From Phialocephala subalpina (Eukaryota; Ascomycota; Leotiomycetes; Helotiales; Mollisiaceae), in assembly GCA_900073065.1 (NCBI GenBank), contig FJOG01000002.1, positions 3,567,926 through 3,631,925 on the forward strand: a DNA stretch of 64,000 nucleotides, written 5' to 3'. How positions within the stretch are numbered: the first letter of the stretch is position 1; each line of letters opens with the position of its first letter. The translations under genes and the position numbers were made by a program. Below the pieces are notes generated by a model. The model did not search any database and had not been told where the DNA came from. It saw nothing but the letters and a program-made list of their open reading frames with translations. Shown here in pieces: positions 12,901 to 24,961 of this stretch.

Positions 12901-15900
12901 TCTCCACTGTCCTCAATACCTACACTCACCTCCTCAAGACTCTCTCATCGAAGCCATCTCTCCCCATCAAGGACCAGAACCTCTTCACCACCAAGGCTTC
13001 TCACACTGCACTCCAGATCGGAACTGGTCCCAGAATCGACATCGACCAGAACATCACCATCAACAAGATGTTCGACTGGGCTGTCAAGGCTCGCGGCGAC
13101 ACTGTCGCAGTCGTTGATAACTATGGTGGCTCCCTCAGCTGGAATGATATGGCCGGATGGGTCAGCACCATCGCTACTCACCTCCTGACTCTGGATGTCA
13201 AGCCTCAATCGTTCATCGGTGTCAACTGTGAGCCCTCAGTCATGTCTGTTTGCTACTGGCTCGCAATCCTCCGAATCGGCGCCATCTATGTTCCACTGGA
13301 TGTTTCTAACCCTATGGGACGTCTTGAGCTAATCGTCGAGGACTGCAGCCCAGCTGCCATCATCTGTGACGAGATCACCATCGGTGCTGCTCAGAAGGCA
13401 TTTGGTGTTGCTGACCGACACATATTCAAGCTCTCAGACATTGCCCACATCCGAACTCACTTCGCTGAGGACATGTCTAAGCCCCTCGACACTGCCTGTG
13501 TCATCTACACCTCAGGAACCACTGGTAAGCCCAAGGGTACGATGCTCACCAACTCCAACTTCGTCAACCACATCTATGGTGTCAACAAGGCCTGGGACAT
13601 TGGTCTTGGCAAGGAAGTCATCTTGCAGCCAACAAATTTGGGTTTCGATCTTTCTCTTGCTCAGATGATGCAATTCATTGCTTCTCAGGGCAAGATGGTT
13701 GTTGCCTCCGTCCAAACCAGAACCGATCCTGCCGAACTCGTCAAGCTCATGGTTGAGTACCAAGTCACCTACACCATCGTCACTCCTTCCGTTTACTCTC
13801 TCATCCTCCGCCAATCACCTGCTCTCATCTCTCAACTCACCGAATGGCGCTCCGCATTCTCTTGCGGTGAGCCATTGACCAGCTCCATCGTCAAGGAGTT
13901 CCAGAAGGCCGCTCTCCCCAAGTTGAGACTCATCAACTCGTGCGGTCCTACCGAAATTACCATTATCAACTCCGCCTGGGAAATCCCTCTCAGCGACCCA
14001 ACTGCCAGCGAGCAGAACATGATCGTCGGTCGCTCTCTCCCCAACTACTCTACCTACATCCTCGACGACAACCTCAACCCTGTTCCAGTCGGCTTCCCTG
14101 GTGAGATGGTATGCGGTGGTGCAAGCATCTCGCAATGCTATCTCCACCAGAAGGAGTTGTCTGCCGCCAAGTGGGTCGCTGATCCATTCGCATCCAACGA
14201 TGACCTCGCCAAGGGATGGAACAGAATGTACCGCACCGGTGACAGAGCCAAGATGCTTCCAGACGGACGCTTCGTCTTCTTGGGACGTATCAACGGCGAC
14301 AACCAAGTCAAGCTTCGCGGTGTCCGTATCGAACTTGACGAAGTCAAGAACACCATCGTCCGCGAATCTAAGGGTGCCATCACTGAGGCTGCTGTCTGCC
14401 TCCGTGGTGAGGGTGAGCAAGCATTCATGGTCGCTTTCGCTGTCTTCACCAAGGAGATTGCCGACCACCGCAAATTCCTCACTGGCCTGCCCATGCCATC
14501 TGCCTACATTCCAAGCATGCTTGTTGCTGTGCCTGCTCTGCCACGAACACCCAACGGCAAGATTGATAATCGAGCATTGGCCACTCTTGAGCTTCCTGCA
14601 TTCCAAGAAGAGCAAGACGATTCGCCAATCGAGCTCAACCACGTCGAGGCCGAACTCAAGAACATCTGGTCCAAGTGCTTGCCACCTGGATCCAATGTCA
14701 AGGGTATCCGCAAGACATCCGACTTCTTCGTCCTTGGTGGTAACTCCATGCTTCTGGTCAACGTCCAAGCCATGATCCGAGAGAACCTCAAGGCCAACAT
14801 CGCTCTCTACACTCTCTTCCAGTCATCCAGCCTCGAGGCCATGGCTTCTCAAGTCGAAGCTCTTACCACTGTGGATGCTCCTACTACTGCCATTGATTGG
14901 AACGCGGAGACCGCACTTGACCAATCCCTCTTCGAACCATCTGAACTTTCCCTCGGCCTCCGACCTGTCTCAAGATCATATGTCGAGGTCGTCCTCTCTG
15001 GTGCCACCGGTTTCCTCGGTACCCAGATCCTCCGCGAGCTCGTAGCTGATGAGCGCGTCGGCAAGATCCACTGTGTCGCCATCCGTCTCCCAGATGGTAA
15101 AGCCTCACGTCAACTCCCGGTCGAATCCTCCAAGATCGTCAAGTACTACGGTGATCTGACCTCCGAACGCCTCGGCCTCACCGAACAACAATTCAACGAG
15201 CTCTCCAAGAAGGCAGACCGCATCATCCACAACGGCTGCGACGTCTCTTTCCTCAAGTCCTACAAGTCACTCCAAGCCTCCAACGTCGGCTCCACCAAGG
15301 AACTTGTCCGCATGGCCATGGTCCGAAAGACACCTTTCCACTTCGTCTCCACAGCCGGTGTCGCCTCATTCGTTCCAGAAACCGACCTCGGCGAGCGATT
15401 CATCCCAGAATTCAGCCCACCAACTGATGGCTCGATGGGCTACGCCGCCTCCAAATGGGCAGGAGAGAAATACCTCGAAGCCTGCTCGGAACAACTCGGT
15501 CTCCCAGTCTTCGTCCACCGTCCATCCAACATCTTGGGCGAAGGTGCTGGAACCGTCAACATGACCGCCAACATCATGGAGTACTCTATGCGCATCGGAG
15601 CCGTGCCCCACACCCCAGGCATTGACGGCTACATCCAATTCGTCGAGGTCGAGGAGGTCGGATACATGATCTGCAACTCACTCTTCGCACGATCGCAAGG
15701 CGCTGTGGTTAAGAACCACTGCGGTGATGATAACGTCCGCCTAAGGGATCTGGGTATCTTCTTGGAGAACAAGTATGGCAATAAGCTTGCTATGATTGAG
15801 CTTGATCAATGGATCGAGGAAGTCAGCAAGGCGGGATTGAATGCGGGTCTTGCTTCTCTCATCCGGGAGGTGTTGAGAAATGAGGGTGGAACGGCCAGCT

Positions 15901-15929
15901 TGAAGACACTGAGCAGGAAGCGATTCTAA
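3943..15929 (+). CDS. Hybrid PKS-NRPS, KS-AT-DH-MT-KR-ACP-C-A-T-R
   Basis: Two exons (3943-5659 and 5722-15929) with a 62-nt intron give about 3,974 residues, normal for fungal PKS-NRPS hybrids. The KS has Cys193, His332 (EAHGTGT) and His374 (VGHTEG), but reads TINTACSSS where Asp normally precedes TACSS. AT: GHSSGE, Ser664. DH: His993 and Asp1174 (HPALMDAS). C-methyltransferase: LEVGAGSG near 1441-1448. KR: GCTGGLG from 2138 and Tyr2279. ACP serine 2453 (GVDSL). C domain: HHIAVD at 2694-2699. A domain: core TSGTTGKPKG from 3169 and PNGKIDNRAL. T domain serine 3581 (GGNSM). Reductase-type release domain: GATGFLG from 3666 and YAASK at 3813-3817, so reductive release is possible. No enoyl-reductase signature is visible between MT and KR, and no trans-ER gene is nearby. 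My by-eye specificity code for the A domain is DLAVFCSIIK; I do not recognise its substrate. Confidence 0.97.
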
Positions 15930-16603
15930 ATGGTACCCATCAAGGGTCCTTTCCTTTGTTCATAATGATGCATTAATGGTTGGAGTTTTCTAGCGCGGGG
16001 CAGCATGTCATGGATTTTCAAAAGATATTTCCTATTGTTTATTTTTCTTATGATTGGACGGAATACTGTGGTGGAGGAAAACATATTTACATATTTCCTA
16101 TTTTGCTTTTACTTGGTCATGTATTTGGAATTGGATTGTTAGGGGGAGCGCCATGCTCGAGACCGAACTGATGGAGTCGGGACCGGAGGGGAGGATCGAG
16201 CTTGGTGCGAACCCGATGGAGTATATGAGCTTATAGATTGCTTGGTTTTACATAATGCTTGGGTTTATATCTCATATATACAGATACAAAAAAAAACTTT
16301 AAAACTATTCTTTTCCCTTGGGTTTTGGTGATTGCGAAGTCTTGGCAAGTGCCTTGGATCCATCGAACTGTTTCGATTTTGCTTTGGATTTGCCTGGCTT
16401 TCATCTTTGGTAGGTGCCTTGACTCATACACACGTTTGATTTATCCACACTCGTTCTTTCATTTGGTCCTTTCAGCGTCTGGTGTCCTTCAATGTGCGCG
16501 CTTGTTGCTGCCCTTCCTCTTTCCGCTCCTTTTGATTTTAACCCCCAGCACATCTAAACGTCTGCCCATCTTGTCTTCCCGCATCCGGCACAAACTATAT
16601 TCT
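15930..16603. other. 3' flank of PKS-NRPS, no gene seen
   Basis: About 670 bp between the PKS-NRPS stop and a convergent minus-strand ORF. The open frame at 16259-16831 on the plus strand has no domain and a hydrophobic, compositionally odd translation; I treat it as chance. Likely contains the PKS-NRPS 3' end. Confidence 0.5.
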
Positions 16604-17080
16604 TCATTCATCCAGACATCTCGTTTCTGGCAAGAACAACTCTATCTGGTACCTTCGCTTGCCCACAAATGGTATATTACCAATAGGTATATTAGTAGTC
16701 ATAACCACGTTACACCCAGACGGTGTGTAGTACAGAATGGGTACATCATCCTTGATGCTCTTCAAGTATCCTTCTGTAAAATTTCCCGTGACGTACAACG
16801 AAGCAATAGTACTCTCATGACTTGTGCTTAGTAGCAAGGGTTTAGGTGCTATATTTGCGCTTATTCGGACACTCTCAAAGCAGTTCTTCCAATTTCGTAT
16901 TCGGCGTCCGATATGCTTCCTTTCCGGTATCCTTGATTTTCGCATATTCCATTCCGCGATCGCAGCATCGAAGTCATCTAGAGCCCAGGCCTTGACTTTG
17001 GAAGAGGCATCGTGCATGAGGATCGCTAGCTTGTTGAGAAAAATGTTGAAAGCTTTCCAGTACGGGCTGTCGATTTCCAT
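16604..17080 (-). CDS. Hypothetical protein, about 158 residues
   Basis: An open frame of 158 codons with balanced amino-acid composition and no signal peptide or membrane segment. The N-terminal half is rich in Trp, Asp and Arg and looks helical; the C-terminal half contains hydrophobic strand-like stretches. I do not recognise the family. It is convergent with the PKS-NRPS and has no other obvious link to it. It could be a small orphan gene, an exon of a larger gene, or a remnant of an immunity-type gene like those that follow. Confidence 0.35.
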   Translation of the reverse strand: MEIDSPYWKAFNIFLNKLAILMHDASSKVKAWALDDFDAAIAEWNMRKSRIPERKHIGRRIRNWKNCFESVRISANIAPKPLLLSTSHESTIASLYVTGNFTEGYLKSIKDDVPILYYTPSGCNVVMTTNIPIGNIPFVGKRRYQIELFLPETRCLDE

Positions 17081-18437
17081 GGTTTTATTCTGTTCCTAGA
17101 GGGGAAGGAGTATTGTGCCGTGCTTTTCAGTGAAGTCGAGGTGGGGTTGCCTGTCTGACATTCCGACTTCTGGGCAATCGAAGGGGCACGTTTCAAGGAA
17201 AGTTTCGATTGTTGTAAGATAACTTTGGCATATCAGTGCTTGGTTTGTCCTTGCTGAGGTTGTTCGGATTGTCGCGCGTCCTCGGAGGCATCAATTCTGT
17301 GTAGTGCAGATTGAGCGCAAGACAATAGGTGAGAAACGAACGAGCCGTATGGCGGATATTGGATTCGAAATATCCGAATTATGGAACGTATACTTCCCAG
17401 CGCGAGGAAGAAGTGGAAGATGTGAAGTTGTGGGTCAGGTTCCAGGTTGCCTTGACGATTGACGGCGTTTTGCCTCAGGCAAGATAAGCTTTTGGGTGGA
17501 ACAAAGTCGCTTCGCGGCCAATCAGCTGCCGGAGAATAGAAAATGGCCCAGTTTCATTTAAGCATACTGTTTAGGCGCGCGGGAGGTTAAATGCGAGTTA
17601 AGTAGACTCGAGAGGCGTTTTTTAGTAAAAAAGGACTCTAAGCTAATTAAGATGCTCGAAAATGTCCTTTTACTAAAAAAACGACCCCGTTTGCACGAGA
17701 CGGACCCATTCAGCGAGTAGCAATACAGCAAAGCTATCACATTGCTTAAAACGCTATTGGTCCAAGCGAAATTAATCAGCCCACCAAGCCCGGTCAGAGC
17801 CTGTGCTTCCTTACAAAAAAGGGTGCCATTTTAATCGCATTTATGTGAAAGACGCGAAAATCGCTTAAACTTCGTGCAGGTGGCTGTAAGATTACATGTA
17901 CCGCATCTGTGACGGACCGGAACAACGTGTGATAGTAGAACTGGCCCATTACTTAGAATACTAAGGTGAAGAGCTCTTCTGAGCTCTTCGCGATGCTTAT
18001 ACAGGATTCTGCCGGGCGGTGAGAGTGCACGTAATAGGTCTGAAACAGACAGGACTGTCACAGGCTCGCTTACAAAGTCCCACGGCTCTCAGTAGGAGAA
18101 ATAAGTGGCCGATTTTGGAACAGTGCGCCAATGCGATAGATCCGAGTTCCTACTAACAACAAACTGATAAGTTGCTCAAGATTTCTTGATGCAAAGGCTC
18201 GGCTGCTTCTCGAGAAGTATAAAAGAAAATTTCACGAATTTAGGACTATGGGCGAGGGAGTGGTGTAGAATTGAGCAAAGGAGATTTTGGTGTTCTCGCG
18301 TGCCAAAATCGGCAACTTTTTTCTCCGACTGAGAGCACGGTTCCTCGAAAGTTTTTAATGACTATGTGCTAACCTCCCAAACTCTCACAAGATCCAACTC
18401 GTGCATGGACTAGTAAGGCATCATTATCTTCGTTCCC
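17081..18437. other. Intergenic region before the NLR gene
   Basis: No gene is supported. It holds a short inverted repeat at 17616-17683 and scattered short open frames without domain features. The last part is presumably the promoter of the patatin-NB-ARC gene starting at 18438. Confidence 0.5.
17616..17683. repeat. Inverted repeat, about 20 bp arms
   Basis: The left arm at 17616-17636 (CGTTTTTTAGTAAAAAAGGA plus C) pairs with the reverse complement of 17664-17683 (GTCCTTTTACTAAAAAAACG), leaving a spacer of about 27 nt. The arms differ only in the lengths of their T and A runs. It could be a small foldback (MITE-like) remnant or a transcript hairpin. No target-site duplication was identified. 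Confidence 0.6.
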
Positions 18438-21400
18438 ATGGCATCCCACGCGACCCAGCAAGGCAGACCGCCTCGGATTTTGGCTCTTGGTAAGCTCCTT
18501 ATGTAGCCTTCTTTGGTCGATGATGTGTAGCATCTAATTATAAACCGCTCGTGGCACGCAGATGGTGGAGGCACTCGCGGACTCTCAACTCTGTACACTC
18601 TTCAGTTCATCATGCAAGGCTTGGAGGATGCGGAAGAGCCGTCTACGTCGCGTCCCTTGCGCCCTTGCGATTACTTCGACCTAATCGCCGGGACGTCGAG
18701 CGGAGGGTGAGCTGCTCCCTAAACCCACACCGGATGACTTGGTATCTGACATTTCTGCAAAAACAGACTTATTGCGATCATGCTTGGAGTTTTCCGATTG
18801 ACTATTCCGCAGTGCATAGAAGAATGGGAGAAGCTTGCCCTGAACATCTTCCCTAAAAAGACGAACATGGTACGCCGGTTGGCTATTTCATCTGCGGGAA
18901 GCTTCCCGTACAGTGAAAGGGCCCTAGAAATTGCCATCAATGGGCTTGTCGAGAAGTATATCGGAGAACGCGCGGGTCCAGGAAAAGACCCTCTTTTGGC
19001 CTTTGAAGCGGTGGCTGACAGGAAATCACCCCCACTGCAAAGTGTACGTGAAGCCGGATACGTATTCCAAGATCCATACATATGTAAGCGCTTATTTGGT
19101 GCTACTACTAACAATTATTCGTGCCTAGATTTGTGGTTACTACTAGTCAGGAGCTTGGCTCTCCTACGTTATTACGGAACTACTCAGCGTCATGGAGCAT
19201 GGCGCCAGAAGCGACGGTTTGCCAGGCTGCTAGAGCGACATCCGCGGCGCCAACGTTCTTGCCACCCGTCTATATTAATGGCATTGGCTATGTCGACGGA
19301 GCTCTGTCATACAACAATCCCATCTTCAAGGCGAGAGAAGAGGCCCAACACCTGTGGCCCGGGCAAAAGATGGCGTGTATTATCAGCATCGGGACTGGTC
19401 TGACTATTCCCAAGGATGCTGGACAATCCCCATCAAGCCTGGTCAAGTTTGCGGTAGACAAGATGACAAGGAGTGATGAGACTGCCCGGGCATTTGAGAC
19501 GGAGATCCAACAGAGCAACGGCGGGTATGAGCAGAAGATCTACTACAGATTCAACGTTCCCAAGGGGCTTGAGGGGGTAGAAATCGATGAGATATCGAAA
19601 GCCCCGAGAGTCCTCGCCGCAACAATGAACTATCTCAACGAGAATTGGGCTAAACGAGACGCCTGTGTGGCAGGACTGTTGGGAAGACTGGGTAGGTAGA
19701 TGTTTGGCTCTTGCCGGTAAGGCTATCCAATACACGTCCTCTCATCGACGACGGCGGCATTGCTCTCCTTTTCCGCCTATGTCGGTTGCGTGAGTATGGG
19801 CTAAGCCATCTGTAGGGCTGGAGGGGAAAAAGTTCCAGACAAATCGTCACTGGGACGTTCGTCAGATGGACAACCAGCAATTTACGGGCCGCCACGAGCT
19901 TCTGGACGCTATCAGGAGACATTTTAAAGAAAAACAAACGCGACTAGTCCTTTGGGGCATGGCGGGCGTTGGAAAGACAGAGTTGGCGCGAAAGTACGCA
20001 TACTTGACGCGCCAGCATTATCCAGCCACATACTGGATGTCTGCCGAGCTCCAAAGTTCTCTTGAGAGCGGGTTGCGAAAGCTGCTAAGGCCAATGGCAG
20101 GTGAGAAGTCGCTCATTATCATAGATGGCATTGACACTGCCGACGACGGAGTTATCAACTGCCTGCACCAGGGACTTCCTTGCAGCGATGACTTCGATAT
20201 TCTTCTGACGACAAGATCGGACTCATCGTCGACGTTGATGTCGGAGTCCCTGGAGGTTGACTGCCTGGAAGCGACCGAGGCAGTTGATTTGCTCAAGCGC
20301 CTCACTCCGAGCCGATCCCTATGCACGAATGAAGACGAGATTGCCAAGCAAATATCAAGTCATCTTGGAAATTTCCCTCTTGCCATTTCCCAGTGCGCCG
20401 GCTATACCAACAGGACGAGAACAAGCTTTCGAGACTATCCAGAAGACCCTGAAGAGTTCTTGTCTCGGACTCTTGGAGACTCACTCTTTGTGCAGAGGTT
20501 AAATAGTAATAAGAAGCAGATTCTCTCTACTTTTGAGGTAATATGGGATCACCTCGGTCGAGATGATACTGCATCTAGAGATCTCATGTGCCTTTTCAGC
20601 ATGTTTACGAGAGAGATCAACATTGATATGATCGTCGCCGGGCTGATCGAACACAACAAATGGTGCCCATACGGAGATTACAAGATGGCTAGGCCCTACT
20701 ATGTTCTGCCGTTTCTCGAACCTATCACAGCAGCGCCTCATCTTCTAGACGAGATGATAGGTATCTTATGCGATCTGAACATGGCTAAAAGGAGTGGAAA
20801 CTCAATCACTATCCATGCCGTAAGATGGCCATTCCCATGCTGCCGTTTTAATGATTGAAAAAGCTACTAACTGCCTCCCTAGGTAGTACATTGGTATGTA
20901 GGGTGGAAACTTGCGCAGGAGAAAGAGAAATCCTGTCAATTCAGGCTGCAAGCCATGGCCATTTTACAACATGCTCAGGGCCTCGGTGAAACAGGGGGGA
21001 AAGTCCACCTGTCATCCGAGCTGTTCGACTCCAGTGTTTGGAGACAAGCCTGTCGTTTACTATTGAGTGACCGCGCAGGGCTTTCCGGCTTCAAGAGCCA
21101 GGCAACCGTGCATCCGGATCTATTTCGAGAATTCACACGACTGCTCCTCTACATACCCAGTCTTTTCATGGGGATCGAAAGCCGTCTGGTGGGAGGTATT
21201 GACTGGCTCGCAAGCCGGCTGGATTTTGTCACGCGTGGTACCCTTCTTAATCGTTACTCGAACCCGACGGTGATAGGTCTCGAGACGGAGGCAGCAGAGA
21301 GTGAGATGATATGGGGCCACTCAAAGCGCAAGATTCGAGGCCTTGTTGAAACCTTGATTACCGAGTGTGATGATCCAAGTCTATGGCTAGAGGCTGTGGC

Positions 21401-23119
21401 AGTCAATTCCAGATGTCTCTTTGCGGAATACAGACAGCAAGGGAAGGACTTCTTTTTTCATCGGAATTCGTACTCGTATTTGGGTACGACGTTTTCTGCC
21501 CAGCAAAGTCGCTGGACCGCGAATGGATACCCATTCTTACCCCGAGTAAGATATTCTATGTGGACCCTCGGTAAGTTGTCACCTCTACGCTTCCAAGCAT
21601 GAAACTCATCCTCAAATGCTTTATGCTAACTCTCTTTGAATTCGAAGAACGGGAAGCGATATATTCGTGGTCTAATAACCCCATCTCTCATGAAGGTACC
21701 TGTCATGGGTATGGCCCTTGTCAAGAGACTGGTACCTGTCAAGAAGCGGTGGTGCCGTGGCCTGAGATAGCGTGGTCTGCAACTACCGGGAGGTGCCACG
21801 ACAGCAGTTGCATAAACTGCTTCAACTCTTTGAGAGAGTGCGGAAAGAACAGAGATCCTGACGAAGATATATTACGAAATTTTATGAGTCATGGATGGTC
21901 ACCTCTACAGGGTGCTTTTAAGAGCGACCTCGACATAGTTATTTCCATCACCAGATCACTGGCACATTCGTTATGGGTCTTCACCTTCAGGGGTTACCTA
22001 CCGGGTTTGGGGAACTTTGACAGGATCTGCTATAAATCTCTGACGGGTGCATTCACTTTTTTGATCTCCCCCATTGGGATTTCTTGGTCGATTGAGGACG
22101 GTTTTGTCTTCTACCCTCTTCGCGACTTGCTCATAGTCCGGGGTCATCTGAGGCGTGAAGCTCCGGCGACCAATAAGATACTCGACAGCCTGCTCACTGT
22201 CATGTGTTGTGAAGAAGCCTTGACCCCTGTTAATTCGCCTGCGATTGCGAATCTCTGTGGGATCTGGATAGAGTCAATTTGGTTCACCAAGGGCCAAGCG
22301 GATGCCCTACAATTTGCCAACACAGTTGTAAGACGAATTCTTCAGCCCCTATTTAAAACCAAGCATCGAAACGAAGACGTGGCCTTTGTAGTAGCCCTGT
22401 GGCTACCCTCCAATTCCTCTCGAAGGACAAGCAACTCTCATCGTTCCATTGATAATACTCGTATCGATGTTTACGATATTGATCCGGCCTCCCATTTGCG
22501 AAGGTTTATCAAGATCCTGAGTCAATGTCCTGACCCGGAAAGCAAGAAGCTCACACGGGAGCCATCCTATATGCTTCCTCTCGACTACCACGACGATGGA
22601 CTTATCCCCGACGAGCTGTTACTATTCTCCCCTGACTACCGGTACCGCTTCATCTATATCATCGAGGAAAAGCCTAGCCTTCGACACCTCCTGTATCTGT
22701 TCCAGGGAGAAACCATTCGTGACCTCGAACGCATTATATCTTCAGTCGGGTCGCGGCGTCAGAAAATTGAAGACAAGGGTCGTGAAAACGACGAAGCACA
22801 AAATGATATAGCACAAAATGACGAAAGCATACCGCCACCCATCACATCGTCAATGGAAGTCTTGGAGGCTTCTGAGAGCGCCATGGCCCGATGCAGTGGC
22901 CAAACTCAGAAATATATAGGCAGGGAGACTGCAAAATATTATTACGTTGTGGATTTCCGATTTAAGCCGTCTTTTCCCCAGTTCGGCATCGAAGGGGATC
23001 AAGACACCATAAATCGTGGTATCCGCGCACCGCCTTTGCCCAGGGACATTCGTTTGGTTAAACCTACGAGCAATGATACCGAAGAAAAGGAACCAATAGA
23101 GATTCATATATTCTCGTAG
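18438..23119 (+). CDS. Patatin-NB-ARC (fungal NLR) protein with long novel C-terminal region
   Basis: Start ATG at 18438. Exons by eye: 18438-18489, 18562-18706, 18767-about 19083, 19129-19691, 19816-20819, 20883-21570 and 21648-23119, about 1,410 residues. N-terminal patatin-like phospholipase: DGGGTRGL oxyanion motif, GTSSGG with the nucleophilic serine, and VDGAL with the catalytic Asp. NB-ARC follows: P-loop GMAGVGKTELA, Walker B SLIIIDGID, LLTTRSD, and GNFPLAISQ in place of GLPL. The C-terminal part of about 700 residues shows no ankyrin, TPR or WD40 pattern and carries a Cys-rich patch. Patatin-NB-ARC proteins such as Neurospora PLP-1 act in germling-regulated death and allorecognition, so this is probably an intracellular cell-death/immunity receptor. 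Exon 3 and exon 4 cannot be joined in one frame with the canonical 45-nt intron at 19084-19128. The gene may therefore be broken, or the model may need another intron. Confidence 0.82.
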
Positions 23120-23586
23120 TGTGAACGCCAGGAACCGAAACGCAAGGATATGAAACATGGGAGAGAGGGCGCACTCTATGAAAACACACCGGAACCGAGA
23201 CGCGTTGTGGGGAAGGGCGGTACTAGTAGATCATCGGCCAAGCTGTGTCGCTATTTACGGGAGCGTTGTTGGTTAGGCGCATAGGTCTGGTAGAGTGTCA
23301 TCCGCTTTCTGAAGTTTCCCTTGACCTCCTACCGACTTCTATTCTAATTAGTTTCTTTTTATACCCTTCTAAGAAAACCAATAGTGGCAGTGGCTTATGA
23401 GTAATAATTAATTAGCCGCGCACCAAAAGCACGCAGGTCAGTTCGTCAGCAGGATGACCTCCTCGTGTGGATAGTGTGTACGTCCGCGAGTGCGAATCCA
23501 CTCAAGACCCATCTTAATATACCAGCTCCATCCTAGAACTAACGGTAGATGACTTTTTGATGTTGATATCCGGTTTCGTTACCCGG
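23120..23586. other. Intergenic, no gene seen
   Basis: About 470 bp after the NLR stop. No open frame or motif is supported; it becomes AT-rich around 23340-23415. The recognisable part of the following pseudogene begins near 23587. Confidence 0.5.
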
Positions 23587-24961
23587 CGGTGATATTGACT
23601 TCATTCACAAGGACTTCGCAAGACAAGCCGGTAAAGATTGTGAGGGCTGGTCCAGGTGGCTGGAAGAGAGGATGGAAGTCGCTACGATGCCTCGGTTGAT
23701 ACAGCATACTCAAGAAAGAGGATTCATAATGTCCGAGTATTTCAAGTTCATCATCAAGAACTTTCCTTCTTCAGATGTTCTTCTGTTGCTTCGAGACAAT
23801 TAGGATCAATACTCCAAATTCTTTGACCCCGATGAAGCGCTGAGGTGGAAAGACAAGGAGGAAACGGCCGCCAAATACGACAACTGGAGGTTCGTTGCAT
23901 CTCCAGGAACTTGAAGGAGAAACTGGGATCGATGTTTGTCACTTGCACAGACGGCAAGAAGCATCGACTAGACACCACATTCCTTCCCTCTAAAGAGCTG
24001 CTGGTAGCGTCTCAGGATGACGTGCCATTTGTTGAGATTCCCGATGCCAACAACAGTCGTTGGCAGGTACTGAAATACTCGGCGTTTCCATCAAGGTTGA
24101 TATATCTTTCTATCTTCGCTGTTTGGAAAGACTCGAGGGCTCGGACGACGGTTTCCGGATGACGAAGCTGCTGGGCTTGATTCAACTTCGATGTGATAGC
24201 GAAGCAGAAGCTACTTTGGTCAGGTGAGTAGAGGAATTCTTTCTAGTAGATATCACTAACATGTCTTAGGGATTCGTTCAAAAGTAAGAAGATGGTCTTC
24301 GTACCCGCGGAGCAGGGAAACCCTCACCCGTGGCTCGATTTACTTTGGTGCCGATGGAAAGGACTTCCGAATCAGAAAGATCCCAGGATTTTCAGGACTT
24401 TTGAAAGTCTCAAGGACATGTATCCAGAGAACAGGCGACTTTTTTGTGACACTCATGGAGTAAGAGATGTTACCGCTGACGACCTCGTACTAGAGGCTAG
24501 ACGCTTTGCTATGGGAGACTCCATCGCTCATATCACCTCCAGGCTTCACTGCAAGGAGAAGTTCCTGGAGCAGGATAGTTCCATGACTTCCAACGGAAAT
24601 TTTCATAATCCCAGAGCATGCAACATCTTTCCAGTCTCAAAGAATTGGAACCTGGATACGGACAAAGTTACTGCTGTTCAGAACGGGTTGACCTTCGCAG
24701 GGTGGTTCATCGCGGACACGGCTACTTTCCGTACTATCTTTGCAGGAGTGGTGCCTTTGCTTGATGCCCTTGCTTGACATCAAGGTCGATGATTTGCCTC
24801 AAATGGATCAGGTCCTGGACAAACTTGGTCTCAAAACTCGATTTCTTACTGAACAGGCAAAAAGCGTTCCAAGGACTCAGGGAGTTGTAGCTTTGAATCA
24901 GGAACTTATAGATCTCTTCAGATCTAAGGTCGACTTCATCATCAGGTGTGTCAAACCCCCC
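23587..24961 (+). pseudogene. Decayed gene of a large fungal HSP90-like-ATPase (sacsin/Nov-type) family
   Basis: A coding-like stretch continues across all three frames. It starts in frame near 23587 and reaches MSEYFKFIIKNF, then LLLLRDN followed by an in-frame TAG (near 23801) where Trp is expected, then DQYSKFF. Further frame changes occur near 23880, 24070 and 24765, each repairable by one base, and an apparent intron (about 24222-24270) is still recognisable. Recovered segments include CTDGKKHRLDTTFLP and FAGWFIADTATFR. I associate these, from memory only, with large fungal proteins carrying an HSP90-like ATPase (sacsin/Nov domain). The N-terminal ATPase part is absent, so this is a fragment. 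It lies between two STAND-type genes, suggesting decay inside an immunity island. Confidence 0.55.
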
